A stretch of 33,995 bases of DNA, taken from NCBI GenBank assembly GCA_937139365.1, contig CAKZPT010000101.1, positions 1 to 33,995 on the forward strand, read 5' to 3'. Position 1 is the stretch's first letter. Every line of letters begins with the position of its first letter. A program made the position numbers and the translations under genes. Below are positions 15,869-24,448 of the stretch, one piece after another. Source of the DNA: an uncultured bacterium. Its GTDB lineage: Bacteria; Verrucomicrobiota; Kiritimatiellia; PWTM01. The notes beneath the pieces are model-generated. The model was not told the DNA's origin. It saw only the letters and a list, made by a program, of their open reading frames with translations, and made no database searches.

Positions 15869-18190
15869 GTGAACGACTGGGTTCGCCACACGGTCGAGAT
15901 CGAAGGCCTCGTGCAGGGGGTCGGGTTCCGTCCGACCGTGTTCCGCCTGGCCCGGGATGCCGGATTAGGCGGATTTGTCCAAAACCGGTCCGGCGGCGTT
16001 CGCCTCTGCCTCATCGGGCCGCGCCAGCGGGTCGCCGGTTTTCTGGAACGCCTTCCTGCCTCCCTGCCGCCGCGTGCCCGAATCGATCGAATCGCGACCT
16101 TGGAGTGGGGGACCGTCGCGGCCTCCGACGTAGGCGGACGTTTCCGGATTCTCGAGAGCGAGGAACAACCGGAGGCGGTTCCCGACGTGCCGCCCGACAT
16201 TGGGCTGTGCGCCAAATGTCGCCAGGAGGTCCTCGATCCGCGCAACCGGCGCCATGGCTATCCCTTCACCACCTGTTGCGACTGCGGACCGCGCTACACG
16301 GTGATAGAGTCGACGCCGTACGACCGGGAGCGAACGACGATGCGCGTCTTTCCGCTCTGCCCCGACTGCCGGGCCGAGTACGAGGACCCCGCCAGCCGTC
16401 GATTCCACGCCGAGAGCATCGCCTGCCCCGCCTGCGGCCCCGCTCTGAGTGTCCATTCGCCCGACGGGCGGCCGATCAACGGGCCGGCGCTGCGAGTAGC
16501 GCGGGCCGCCCTGGCCGAAGGCCGCATCGTCGCCCTGCGGGGCATCGGCGGATTCCTTCTTGCCGTCAATGCACTCGACCCGGCGGCCGTTCGCCGCCTT
16601 CGCGAGCGCAAGCGCCGACCCCACAAGCCTTTCGCCACCATGGCCGCCGACCTCGAAGTCGCCCGCCGGCATTTCGTCCTCGACCCGGACATCGCCCTCG
16701 AACTCTCCTCCCCTGCCGCGCCGATCGCGATTCTTCATCCGCGCCCCGAGTCACCGCTGCCGGTCGACGCTATTGCACCGGACCAACGCACCATCGGGGT
16801 CATGTTGCCAACTTCCGCCTTGCACCTTCTGCTCGCCCTGCCGTTGCCGGGGGACCCCACTCCGCCCTTCGACATCCTCGTGATGACCAGCGGCAACCGC
16901 TCCGGCGCGCCGATCTGCCTGGCCAACGACGAGGCACTTGCCGAGCTGGGCGCGGTGGCGGACGTGTTCCTCTTTCACAACCGTGACATCTGCCTGCGTG
17001 CGGATGACTCGCTATTTGCCGTGCGGTCGGGCCGCCCGCAAATCTGGCGTCGCGCCCGCGGATACGCCCCATCGCCTCTGCGGCTTGCGCGCCCACTGCG
17101 CCGGGCCGTGCTGGCGTTGGGTGCCGAACTGAAAAACACCCTGGCCGTCGGTTTCGCCGACCGGATCTGGCTCTCCCCCCACATCGGAGATCTGGCGGCG
17201 CCAGAGGCCGTTGCGCATCTCCGAAAGGTTGCCGCCCGCCTTCCGGCCGATCTGCGCCTCCGGCCAGAGGTCGTCGCAGTGGACCTTCACCCCGACTACC
17301 GCTCCACGCAGCTTGGCCTTGAAATCGCCGGCCGGCTAGGACTGCCGTTGGTCAGGGTCCAACATCACCATGCCCATGCGGCGGCCCTCCTTGCCGAGCA
17401 CCACCTCGAATGCGGCCTGGTTTTGGCCTGGGACGGAACCGGCCTGGGAACGGATGGTCACATCTGGGGCGCCGAGCTGCTTCATCTGCCCCGGCTCGAT
17501 CGCTCCGAGCGCCTGGCGTCGTTTCGCCCCGTCCCCCTGCCGGGGGGCGACGCTGCGGTATTGCGCCCCGCCCGCCAACTGGTCGGGCGCTGGCATTCGG
17601 CCGGCCTTCCGTTGGAGGCCGATGCCTGCGTCGCTGCCGGCATTTCCTTCGCTGAGGCCGAACTATGGCTCCGCCAGATCGAGTGCAACATCGCTGCGCC
17701 CCTGACCCATGCGGCGGGCCGGCTGTTTGACGCGGTGGCCGTCGCGCTCGGCGCCGCTCCGGACCGGATCACGTACGAAGGGCAGACGGCCGTCCGCCTC
17801 GAAACCCTCGCGTCGGCAGGTCGTTCCGATCCCGAACTGGCCGCCTCGCTATTCGGATTGGAGAAAGCGGAGGGGATGTTGTGGATTGACTGGACCCCGA
17901 CATTTCTGCTGTTGCGCCGGTCGCCCTCCGCGGCTCCCGCCGACTTTGCCCGGACGTTTCACACTGCCCTGGTCATGGCAGCCCTTGCCATGGCCCGTCA
18001 TGGCCGTCAGCGTACCGGCGCAAGCGTTGTCGGCCTGAGCGGGGGTGTGTTCATGAACCGGATTCTGCATGAGGAAGTCTGTGAAAGGCTGGCGGCGGAA
18101 GGGTTCCAGCCGCTGGTCCACTCCGCCATTCCCCCCAACGACGGCGGCGTCTCTTTGGGGCAGGCCGTGGTCGCAGGCGGCTCCGAATAG
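15869..18190 (+). CDS. hypF: Carbamoyltransferase HypF (hydrogenase maturation)
   Basis: 773 residues from a GTG start, a complete HypF. An acylphosphatase-like domain (about 1-90, EGLVQGVGFRPTVFRLA) is followed by two zinc fingers with Cys114/Cys117, Cys136/Cys139, Cys164/Cys167 and Cys186/Cys189. A YrdC-like nucleotide-binding domain comes next (about 200-385, RKRRPHKPFATMA and VMTSGNRSGAPI). The Kae1-like carbamoyltransferase domain has QHHHAHAAALLAEHH, LAWDGTGLGTDGHIWG and GLSGGVFMNRIL. It makes carbamoyl-AMP and transfers the carbamoyl group to HypE for the CN ligands of [NiFe]-hydrogenase. No hypC/D/E/A/B or hydrogenase subunits are seen in this window, so its partners must lie elsewhere in the genome, if present. 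Confidence 0.93.
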   Translation: MNDWVRHTVEIEGLVQGVGFRPTVFRLARDAGLGGFVQNRSGGVRLCLIGPRQRVAGFLERLPASLPPRARIDRIATLEWGTVAASDVGGRFRILESEEQPEAVPDVPPDIGLCAKCRQEVLDPRNRRHGYPFTTCCDCGPRYTVIESTPYDRERTTMRVFPLCPDCRAEYEDPASRRFHAESIACPACGPALSVHSPDGRPINGPALRVARAALAEGRIVALRGIGGFLLAVNALDPAAVRRLRERKRRPHKPFATMAADLEVARRHFVLDPDIALELSSPAAPIAILHPRPESPLPVDAIAPDQRTIGVMLPTSALHLLLALPLPGDPTPPFDILVMTSGNRSGAPICLANDEALAELGAVADVFLFHNRDICLRADDSLFAVRSGRPQIWRRARGYAPSPLRLARPLRRAVLALGAELKNTLAVGFADRIWLSPHIGDLAAPEAVAHLRKVAARLPADLRLRPEVVAVDLHPDYRSTQLGLEIAGRLGLPLVRVQHHHAHAAALLAEHHLECGLVLAWDGTGLGTDGHIWGAELLHLPRLDRSERLASFRPVPLPGGDAAVLRPARQLVGRWHSAGLPLEADACVAAGISFAEAELWLRQIECNIAAPLTHAAGRLFDAVAVALGAAPDRITYEGQTAVRLETLASAGRSDPELAASLFGLEKAEGMLWIDWTPTFLLLRRSPSAAPADFARTFHTALVMAALAMARHGRQRTGASVVGLSGGVFMNRILHEEVCERLAAEGFQPLVHSAIPPNDGGVSLGQAVVAGGSE

Positions 18191-18304
18191 CCGCCGGCGC
18201 CCATCGGCATGCGGCCTTGGGCCGACCGAACACGGCCACCCGATCCGATGAAAATCCTCGTTGCGTCGGTTTGGCGGGAGGGGGAAGCTGTTGTGCCGGG
18301 CCAA

Positions 18305-19249
18305 TCAACCGTCCGCCGGACCGCCCTCCTGTGGCGGTGGCCGACGGAATCGGCGGATCACGAAGCCGCCGACGGCCACGGCCACAGCCCAGAAGGCCAT
18401 TGTCGCGGGCTCCGGTATCGCCGCGACCAACTGGTCGTAGTACGCCGGCGTCGTCAGGTTCGCCGCCCAAGTCCGGTTCCCGTAGACCACCGTACCGGGC
18501 CACGGCTGCCCGGTTTGCACGCTGATGTTGTGCATCATGCCGACCAGTTCCCAGGCCGTGCCGTTCCAATAAAAGGCCGCTCCGCCGGAGTCCCCGATCA
18601 CGGCCTGGGCCTCATCCGCTGAGGCGCCTTCGGTAAACGTGACTCGGAACGATCGCGTGATGGAGCTGTAGGGAACAGACGCCACGTCCACGTTCTTAAA
18701 TGCGTTGTCCACGGTGTTCGAGCCCCAGCGCTTCGCATTGAACCCGAGAAACATCTTGAACCCCGTCCACGTGTACGGTGGGGAATAGATTTCGTTCCAC
18801 GACGCGTCCCAGTAACTGTTCGTCGGATGGCGCGAGCGCCCGTATCCGACCATCACCAGCGAAGCGTCATCGGGAATCTGGGTGGACCTCAGCGTGACGT
18901 CCCCCAGGGGGGGCGAGTTGCTCAGCCGGACCATCACCATATCGGCGGCCGATCCGCTGGCGTTCGTGATCCGGGTCCATGTGTTGGTGTCGAGCCCGTA
19001 CCACGTGCCGGCCAGCAAAACTTGCGAAGGGTTGTTGTCCACTCTCACATGCCAGGCGGTCAGCAGCCAGCGGTTGCCCAAGTAGACGGCCGATCCCTCG
19101 CCGACGTTGAACCGGCCGACGTTGTCCCACTCCGCAAGGCCTGAAGGGGCGTTGGTGTTGCCCTGACCGTCGCCGCCAGAGACGACCACCGCCCGGCACG
19201 TTGCCGACACAGCGAGGGCCGCCAAGACCGCCGCTCTGCGAAGATTCAT
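18305..19249 (-). CDS. Secreted trypsin-like serine protease with PEP-CTERM anchor
   Basis: 314 residues from ATG 19249. A signal peptide (about 1-20) is followed by a chymotrypsin-fold domain with catalytic His67 in LLTAWH, Asp103 in ADMVMVRL and Ser221 in GDSGGAAF. The C-terminus is a textbook PEP-CTERM tag: IPEPATM (Pro279-Glu280-Pro281), a hydrophobic helix (FWAVAVAVGGFVI) and a basic stretch RRFRR. Exosortase would cleave at the tag and the protein would be sorted to the surface or exopolymer matrix. About 11 extra residues after the basic cluster are slightly unusual. It converges on hypF and is divergent from the outer-membrane barrel gene. The intergenic gap holds a small TCGGA/TCCGA dyad at 19331-19343. 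Substrate unknown. Confidence 0.88.
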   Translation of the reverse strand: MNLRRAAVLAALAVSATCRAVVVSGGDGQGNTNAPSGLAEWDNVGRFNVGEGSAVYLGNRWLLTAWHVRVDNNPSQVLLAGTWYGLDTNTWTRITNASGSAADMVMVRLSNSPPLGDVTLRSTQIPDDASLVMVGYGRSRHPTNSYWDASWNEIYSPPYTWTGFKMFLGFNAKRWGSNTVDNAFKNVDVASVPYSSITRSFRVTFTEGASADEAQAVIGDSGGAAFYWNGTAWELVGMMHNISVQTGQPWPGTVVYGNRTWAANLTTPAYYDQLVAAIPEPATMAFWAVAVAVGGFVIRRFRRPPPQEGGPADG

Positions 19250-19414
19250 GGTGCGCGCTTCTTCTAAAGGCGAGATACCACGGATTGGCGCGGGCGTCAA
19301 ATCATTCGCCCGCCGCCCCATTCGGAACGTTCGGACGCTCCGACACCCGGTTGCGCGCCGAGGCGCGTTGACTTCGGCCTAAAAACGGCCATGCTGATAC
19401 GCGGAGTCGCCGCC

Positions 19415-20134
19415 ATGATCCGAAACTGCCGAACTGCCGTCGTATCCCTTGCCCTCGCCGCCGCCGCCGGGGCCGCCCCCATGAGTGTCGGCAGCCACCG
19501 GGACGCCCTGGTCGCGGTCGATCAGATCCGGAACTGGATCGTCGGCGCGGACTCCGCGTGGCTGCGGAGGGACCTGAAGGTGGACGGCCTTCCGGCCCGC
19601 TTGGAGGCGGAGAGCTACGCGGTGTTCCTCGGCCTCCGTCTTGCGCACTGGCTGACGCTACACGGCGACGTGGGACACGCCGACGCGGATGTGGACAACG
19701 TTCAAATGGACGACGGCCTGATTTGGGGGGCGGGCCTGCAGGCGCGGTTGTGGAGGCACGACCTCAAGGACCCCGTCTTCCTCGCCGGCCGCTGGTCCAT
19801 CCGTCTCGGGGCCGGCTACCGACGCGCCGACGTCGAGGCGGGCGAATGGGACGTCATCTCCGCCGCCGCGGTGGTCCACTTCGAAATCTTTGCCGAGACG
19901 GCCGCCGCGACCGAACGGATTCCATTTAGCCTCGGCCTCTACGCCGGCCCCGTGTACTCCCGGATCGAGGGCCAGGTCGAGGACCTGCCCCCGTCGGAGG
20001 ACTTCGAGGGCGAGTCCGTCTTGGGCGCCGTCGGCGGGGTCGAGGTGCACCTGTCGCACAACTTTTTGCTTGCGCTCGGAGCCGAGTTCGTGGACGGCAC
20101 CTCCTGGAGCGTGTCGGTGCGGCATTCGTTCTGA
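19415..20134 (+). CDS. Outer-membrane beta-barrel protein, hypothetical
   Basis: 239 residues from ATG 19415, chosen because GGAG lies about 9 bp upstream; an ATG at 19391 is the alternative and lacks a ribosome site. A signal peptide (VVSLALAAAAGAA) is followed by alternating amphipathic strands, such as YAVFLGLRLAHWLTLHGDVG, WSIRLGAGYRRADVE and FSLGLYAGPVYSRIEG. The C-terminus is WSVSVRHSF, with the terminal aromatic residue recognised by the BAM machinery. It is therefore a small outer-membrane barrel of roughly 8-10 strands. No specific family is recognised. The nfeD gene begins 64 bp downstream on the same strand. Confidence 0.75.
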   Translation: MIRNCRTAVVSLALAAAAGAAPMSVGSHRDALVAVDQIRNWIVGADSAWLRRDLKVDGLPARLEAESYAVFLGLRLAHWLTLHGDVGHADADVDNVQMDDGLIWGAGLQARLWRHDLKDPVFLAGRWSIRLGAGYRRADVEAGEWDVISAAAVVHFEIFAETAAATERIPFSLGLYAGPVYSRIEGQVEDLPPSEDFEGESVLGAVGGVEVHLSHNFLLALGAEFVDGTSWSVSVRHSF

Positions 20135-20197
20135 CCCCCGCGTTCGCCACCGTGTCGGGACGTTGCTTCGCCGGGCTGCTGGCCGTAGGATGCCGCC

Positions 20198-21643
20198 ATG
20201 AAACGCTGGCCGCTGTGGTTGGCAGGGCTGGGTGCGGCCGCCGCGACGGCCGCCGCCGGTCGCCCCGCCCACGGGATCGTCTCCGAGGCCAGCCCCCCGA
20301 CGGCAGGACCGGGCCGGGTGCTGGTCATTCCGATCCGCGGCCCCATTGAGCCCGCCCTCCTCTACATCGTCCGGCGCGGCGCGCGTCTGGCGGCCGACAG
20401 CTACGAGGTGCGTGCCGTCGTGTTTGCGCTGGACACGCCTGGCGGACAGCTCGACGCCGCCGAAAAAATCATCCGGGCCATCCAGCAGATTCGTGCGCCC
20501 AAATACGCATGGGTGGAGCGGCAGGCGATATCGGCCGGCGCCCTGATCGCGCTGGCGGCCGAACGGATCTACATGGCCCCCGGCAGCGTCATCGGGGATG
20601 CGCTCCCCATTCTCGCGCTGCCGCTGGTCGGCGTTCAGGACATGCCCGACGACCTGAAGGAAAAGGTCGTCTCCGCCACCGCCGCCCTCGCCCGCGCGGC
20701 GGCGCAACAGGGCGGCCATGATCCGGCGGTGGCCGAGGCGATGGTTCGCAATGATGTGGAGCTGAAGATCGGCGACGAACTCATCAAGCCGGCTGGTCGG
20801 CTGCTGACGCTCACCGACCGCGAAGCCGCGCGGCGCGTGGGGCCGGAGCAGCGTCCCCTGCTCTCCGCCGGCACGGTGCCCAATCTTGCCGAACTCCTCG
20901 CGCAGGCCGGCCTGCGCGACGCCCGCGTCGAGGAGATGCCCATCACCGCCGCCGAGCGCCTCGCGCGATGGGTGCAGATGCTCAGCGCGCTGTTTCTGCT
21001 TCTCGGCATCGGCGGCATCTACCTCGAGGTCAAGACCCCCGGCTTCGGCCTTCCCGGCATCGTGGGTATTCTGGCGCTGGCCGTCTTCTTCTGGGGCCAC
21101 CACGTCGCGGGGCTGGCCGGCTACGAGGATCTGGCGCTGATCGTCATCGGCGCGATTCTGCTGGGGGTCGAACTCTGGCTGCCCGGCTTCGGTGTGCCGG
21201 GACTGCTCGGCTCGGCGGCCCTGATCGCCGGGCTGGTCCTTGCGATGGTCGAACGGCCCGCCGGCGGGTGGCTGCCGGCCCCGCGTGACCTGGGTCCGGC
21301 ACTGGTGAACCTGGCGCTGGGGGCCGGCGGGGTGGCGGCCGCCGGCTGGCTCATTGGCCGGTGGCTCCCGCGCACGCCCGCCTACGGGGCGCTGGTGTTG
21401 ACCGCTTCGACCTCGAGGGTCTCGGGATTCACCGCGGCGACGACGATGGCGGACCTGACGGGGCGCGAGGGAGTTGCCCTGACGGACCTGCGCCCCTCTG
21501 GCACGGCCCGGCTGGACGGCCGGAGGATCGACGTTGTCGCCGACGGCGAATTCATCCCGGCAGGTACTTCGGTGCGCGTCGTGAGGGTCGAGGGCTTCCG
21601 CGTCGTCGTGACCCGCCGGGGGGACGAGGAGGCGGTGTCGTGA
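20198..21643 (+). CDS. NfeD-type membrane serine protease (long form)
   Basis: 481 residues. A signal/anchor at the N-terminus is followed by a ClpP-class (SDH-like) protease domain (about 38-240) with ALDTPGGQLDAAEKI. The nucleophile Ser112 lies in RQAISAGALIALAAERIYMA, and Lys154 or Lys156 in DDLKEKVVSA is the candidate base, as in Pyrococcus PH1510. Four or five transmembrane helices (about 263-395) and a C-terminal OB-fold NfeD domain (DLTGREGVALTDLRPSGTA to the end) follow. Long NfeD proteins cleave membrane-associated stomatin/flotillin-like partners and help organise membrane microdomains. The next gene is a short NfeD overlapping by 4 bp. No SPFH/flotillin gene is in view. Confidence 0.88.
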   Translation: MKRWPLWLAGLGAAAATAAAGRPAHGIVSEASPPTAGPGRVLVIPIRGPIEPALLYIVRRGARLAADSYEVRAVVFALDTPGGQLDAAEKIIRAIQQIRAPKYAWVERQAISAGALIALAAERIYMAPGSVIGDALPILALPLVGVQDMPDDLKEKVVSATAALARAAAQQGGHDPAVAEAMVRNDVELKIGDELIKPAGRLLTLTDREAARRVGPEQRPLLSAGTVPNLAELLAQAGLRDARVEEMPITAAERLARWVQMLSALFLLLGIGGIYLEVKTPGFGLPGIVGILALAVFFWGHHVAGLAGYEDLALIVIGAILLGVELWLPGFGVPGLLGSAALIAGLVLAMVERPAGGWLPAPRDLGPALVNLALGAGGVAAAGWLIGRWLPRTPAYGALVLTASTSRVSGFTAATTMADLTGREGVALTDLRPSGTARLDGRRIDVVADGEFIPAGTSVRVVRVEGFRVVVTRRGDEEAVS

Positions 21644-22116
21644 CCACGCTCTACATCGCGTTGCTCATCGCTGGCATCCTGATGCTCGGCGCGGAGATCT
21701 ATCTGCCCGGCGGCATTCTCGGGGTCGTGGGCGCGGTCGCACTGGTCGCCGCAATCGTGGTCGGATTCCGAATCGGCCCTGCGTTCGGCTGGGCCGGCGT
21801 CTGGGTGGCGGTGCTCACCACCGCCCTGGGGCTCTGGCTGTGGGTCCGCTTCTTTCCCCGTACGAGAATCGGCCGGCGCCTGACCCTGTCCGCCGACGGG
21901 CGCGACTTCAAGGCACGCTCGGAGGACCTGGGGCGGTTGGTCGGGCATAGTGGCGTGGCGACTACGGATCTGCGGCCGGCCGGCATTGCGTTGATCGACG
22001 GCAGGCGGGTGGACGTCGTCACCGACGGGGAATGGGTCGAGACGGGGCGCCCGATCCGGGTCGTCCGCGTCGAAGGCATTCGAGTCGTCGTCGTGCCGGC
22101 CGACCCGGCGGTTTGA
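21640..22116 (+). CDS. Short NfeD-like membrane protein
   Basis: 158 residues from GTG 21640, overlapping the previous stop (GTGA), with GAGGAGG 7 bp upstream. Two transmembrane segments (YIALLIAGILMLGAEIYLPG and the following helices to about residue 70) precede a C-terminal NfeD OB domain. That domain is clearly paralogous to the one in the upstream gene: both contain TDLRP, a DGRR(V/I)DVV segment and RVVRVEG. There is no protease domain, matching the short NfeD class. It was probably produced by tandem duplication of the C-terminal half of the long form, and the pair likely works as one membrane complex. Confidence 0.85.
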   Translation: MTTLYIALLIAGILMLGAEIYLPGGILGVVGAVALVAAIVVGFRIGPAFGWAGVWVAVLTTALGLWLWVRFFPRTRIGRRLTLSADGRDFKARSEDLGRLVGHSGVATTDLRPAGIALIDGRRVDVVTDGEWVETGRPIRVVRVEGIRVVVVPADPAV

Positions 22117-22293
22117 GTCCGCGGGGCCGCCATCTCCCTCAGTGTCGTTGTCGCGTTTCGGTCTTCTCCGCCGCCCGCCACCAGCAGCGGTCACTGCCCC
22201 GGAAGCCGTTTTTTAACCGCCGGGAAGCGTTTGCATTAGGGCCCGAATCCAGCGCAGATTCGGTTCACAGCCGCTCGATCCAAGGAGAGAGCC

Positions 22294-23117
22294 ATGTCAA
22301 GGCCACCGTACGTGTGACCGGCCGGTCTGTTCGCAGCCGCCTCTCTTCTCCTGTCCTTCCCCTCGCCTTCCATGGCCGATCCCGTTGTGTCCACGGCCGA
22401 GATCGAATCCCTGCGGCTGGCGATCCTCGCCCCCGAAGCAACCTTTCCGGATCGCCATGTCGCCGGTCCGCGACTCGAACACCTCGCCCCCCTCGAAGCG
22501 GCGCTGACCAATGCGTCCGACGTCGCCTTCCTGCGGGCGGAATTCGACCGCCTCCGCCGCGAGGCCCTCCTGGCTAACCCTCTGCTGGACGGCATTTCGA
22601 TCCTGTGCCTCCGCCGAAAGCTGGCGAACGACCGGACCCTCGACGACCGGGCGCTCGGCCTCCCGCAGAACTGGCAAGGCAACTGTGCCCTTCCCCCCTT
22701 GGGCCACACCAACCAGATTGTCCGCATCGATCCCGCCCGGCCGGACGATCCGCCGGAGGTTGTGTTCGAACTTTCCGATCCCGTCTGCCTCGCTGATCTC
22801 GAGCCGCATTGGGACGGCCGCCGCCTTCTGTTCTCGATGCCCGCCGGCCCCCGGCGGCGATGGCAGGTGTTCGAGCTAGTCCCGGCTGGAGGGGCCGTCC
22901 GGCAGATCACTCGGGATTTTCCTCAGGAAATCGACAACTACGATCCCGCCTATCTGCCCGACGGCGACATCGTGTTCGCCTCAACCGCATGTGTCGCCGG
23001 GGTGCCGTGCGTCGGCGAGAGCACCCGCGTCGCCAATCTCTTTCGGTGCCATCCCGACGGCTCCCGTATCCGGCAACTGTGCGTGGACCAGGAACACAAC
23101 TGGTATCCGGCCGTACG
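22294..23117 (+). pseudogene. Hydrazine-synthase-alpha-like propeller protein, damaged N-terminal part
   Basis: An ATG at 22294 with a good AAGGAGAG ribosome site opens a reading frame whose eighth codon is TGA (22315-22317). Beyond it the same frame encodes a signal peptide (LFAAASLLLSFPSPSMA). A family-typical region follows, with NPLLDGISILCLRRK, LPQNWQGNCALP, LLFSMPAGPRRRWQVFEL, IDNYDPAYLPDGDIVFAST and QEHNWYPAV. This matches the HZS_alpha_mid/TolB-like proteins common in PVC genomes, whose next residues should be the LxNGRVxYxRWEY segment. Here homology stops abruptly at about 23117, where GH127 sequence begins in another frame. So there is both a nonsense codon and a truncation. Downstream ATG 22372 could start a protein without a signal peptide. 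Confidence 0.75.
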
Positions 23118-24448
23118 GTTTTCTCTCCGGGGTCTTGTTCGGCGGCGATCGGTACCCCAACCCGCTCGAATCCGATGGCCGCAACCGGTTCAACCACGGC
23201 GCGCCCGAGCGCCAACCGTGGTTTGGCTGCTTTTGCTGCCCCGTCAACGTCGCGCGAGTCGTGCCGCAGATCGGCGCCTGGGGTTATTCGGCTGGTCCCG
23301 CCCGCCTGCACGTCCATCTCTTCGAGGCCGGCGTCGCCACAACCCGCGTGGCCAGAGCGACCGTCATCGTCCGCCAGCTCACCCGCTACCCCTGGGACAG
23401 GGCCGTCACGATCGAGCGACATCCCGAGCCAGCCGTGGAGTTCGATTTGATGGTCCGCGTCCCCGGCTGGACGCTCGGCCGGCCTGTGCCCTCCGACCTG
23501 TACCGACACGTGGGCCCGCCGCCGCCCGCCCCCACCGTCGCCCTGAACGGCATCGCGGTCAGGTTCCAATCCTTGGAACGCGGATACGCCCGATTGTCCA
23601 AGGTTTGGAAGCCCGGCGACCGCGTCGAACTCCATCTGCCCATGCCGATCCGCCGCGTGGCCTGCCACCCCGCCGTCGCGGACAACGCCGGCCGGCTGGC
23701 GGTCGAGCGGGGCCCCCTGGTCTACTGCATCGAGGGGGCCGACCATCCCGACCGTGGTGCGCTGCACATCGCCGTGCCGGCGGACGCCGACTGGTCGGCC
23801 GCCTTCGAGCCCGACCTCCTGAACGGCGTCGTCGTCCTTCGTGGCCGTGGTCTGGCCGTGCGCGAAACCGGCGATGGCCGGCGCGAGGTCTCGCCGGTAA
23901 AAGTCGCCGCCATCCCCTGTCATGTCTGGTGCCACCGCGGCCCGAACGAGATGCCGGTGTGGATGCCCACAGATCCCGCCCACGTCCGCCCCTTGCCGCC
24001 GTCAACCCTCGCGTCGGAGGTCAAGATCAGTGCCTCGTTCTGCCACCCCAACGATTCGCCGGACGCAGTGAACGACGGCCGGCTGCCGAAGCGCTCCAAC
24101 GACCACGGCATCCCGCGCATGACGTGGTGGAACCACCGCGGCACCGCGGAGTGGATCCAGATGGAGTGGCCGTCGCCGCGGACGGTGGCGGCCATGGACA
24201 TCTACTGGTTCGACGACACCGGCCGCGGCCAGTGCCGGGTGCCGGCCTCGTGGCAGTTGTTCCGCCGCGCCGACGGCCGTTGGATCCCCATCGAGGGCCG
24301 GAGCGCGCCGGGCGTCGCGCCGGACACCTTCAACCGTCTCGAGTTCGAGCCAATCGCCACGGACGCCCTCCGCGTCGAGGTCCAATTGCAACCGGGCGTC
24401 TCCGGCGGCGTGCTGGAGTGGCGGGTGTTTTCGCCTCCTGGGCCATGA
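23118..24448 (+). pseudogene. GH127 beta-L-arabinofuranosidase, C-terminal half
   Basis: From about 23117 the frame ending at 24448 reads as the second half of GH127 (formerly DUF1680). It has FLSGVLFGGDRYPNPLESDG and WFGCFCCPVNVARV, which holds the adjacent Cys pair that includes the nucleophile and a zinc ligand, then KPGDRVELHLPMPIRRV and AVERGPLVYCIEGADHP. A C-terminal galactose-binding-like module follows (WWNHRGTAEWIQMEW, IYWFDDTGRGQCRVPASW). The N-terminal half of the (alpha/alpha) barrel, including the other zinc ligands, is absent and replaced by the out-of-frame hzsA-like fragment. It cannot be an active enzyme unless a start elsewhere rescues it. Its stop overlaps the next sulfatase start (ATGA, 24445-24448), so the two were one operon for arabinose-containing sulfated or pectic glycans. 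Confidence 0.8.
23564..23610 (+). repeat. Double-dyad dispersed repeat, copy 2 (inside GH127 coding sequence)
   Basis: Dyads lie at 23564-23578 (perfect TTCCAANNNTTGGAA) and 23596-23610 (one mismatch, first T is G). Starts are 32 bp apart, and the spacer ends ACGCCCGATT, like copy 1. In the GH127 frame it encodes FQSLERGYARLSKVWK, covering the family-conserved GY and W positions. Confidence 0.8.

Noticed and set aside
19658-21103. 481-codon minus-strand frame opposite the barrel and nfeD genes
   Set aside because: Low-complexity composition, no motifs, and fully antisense to well-supported genes.
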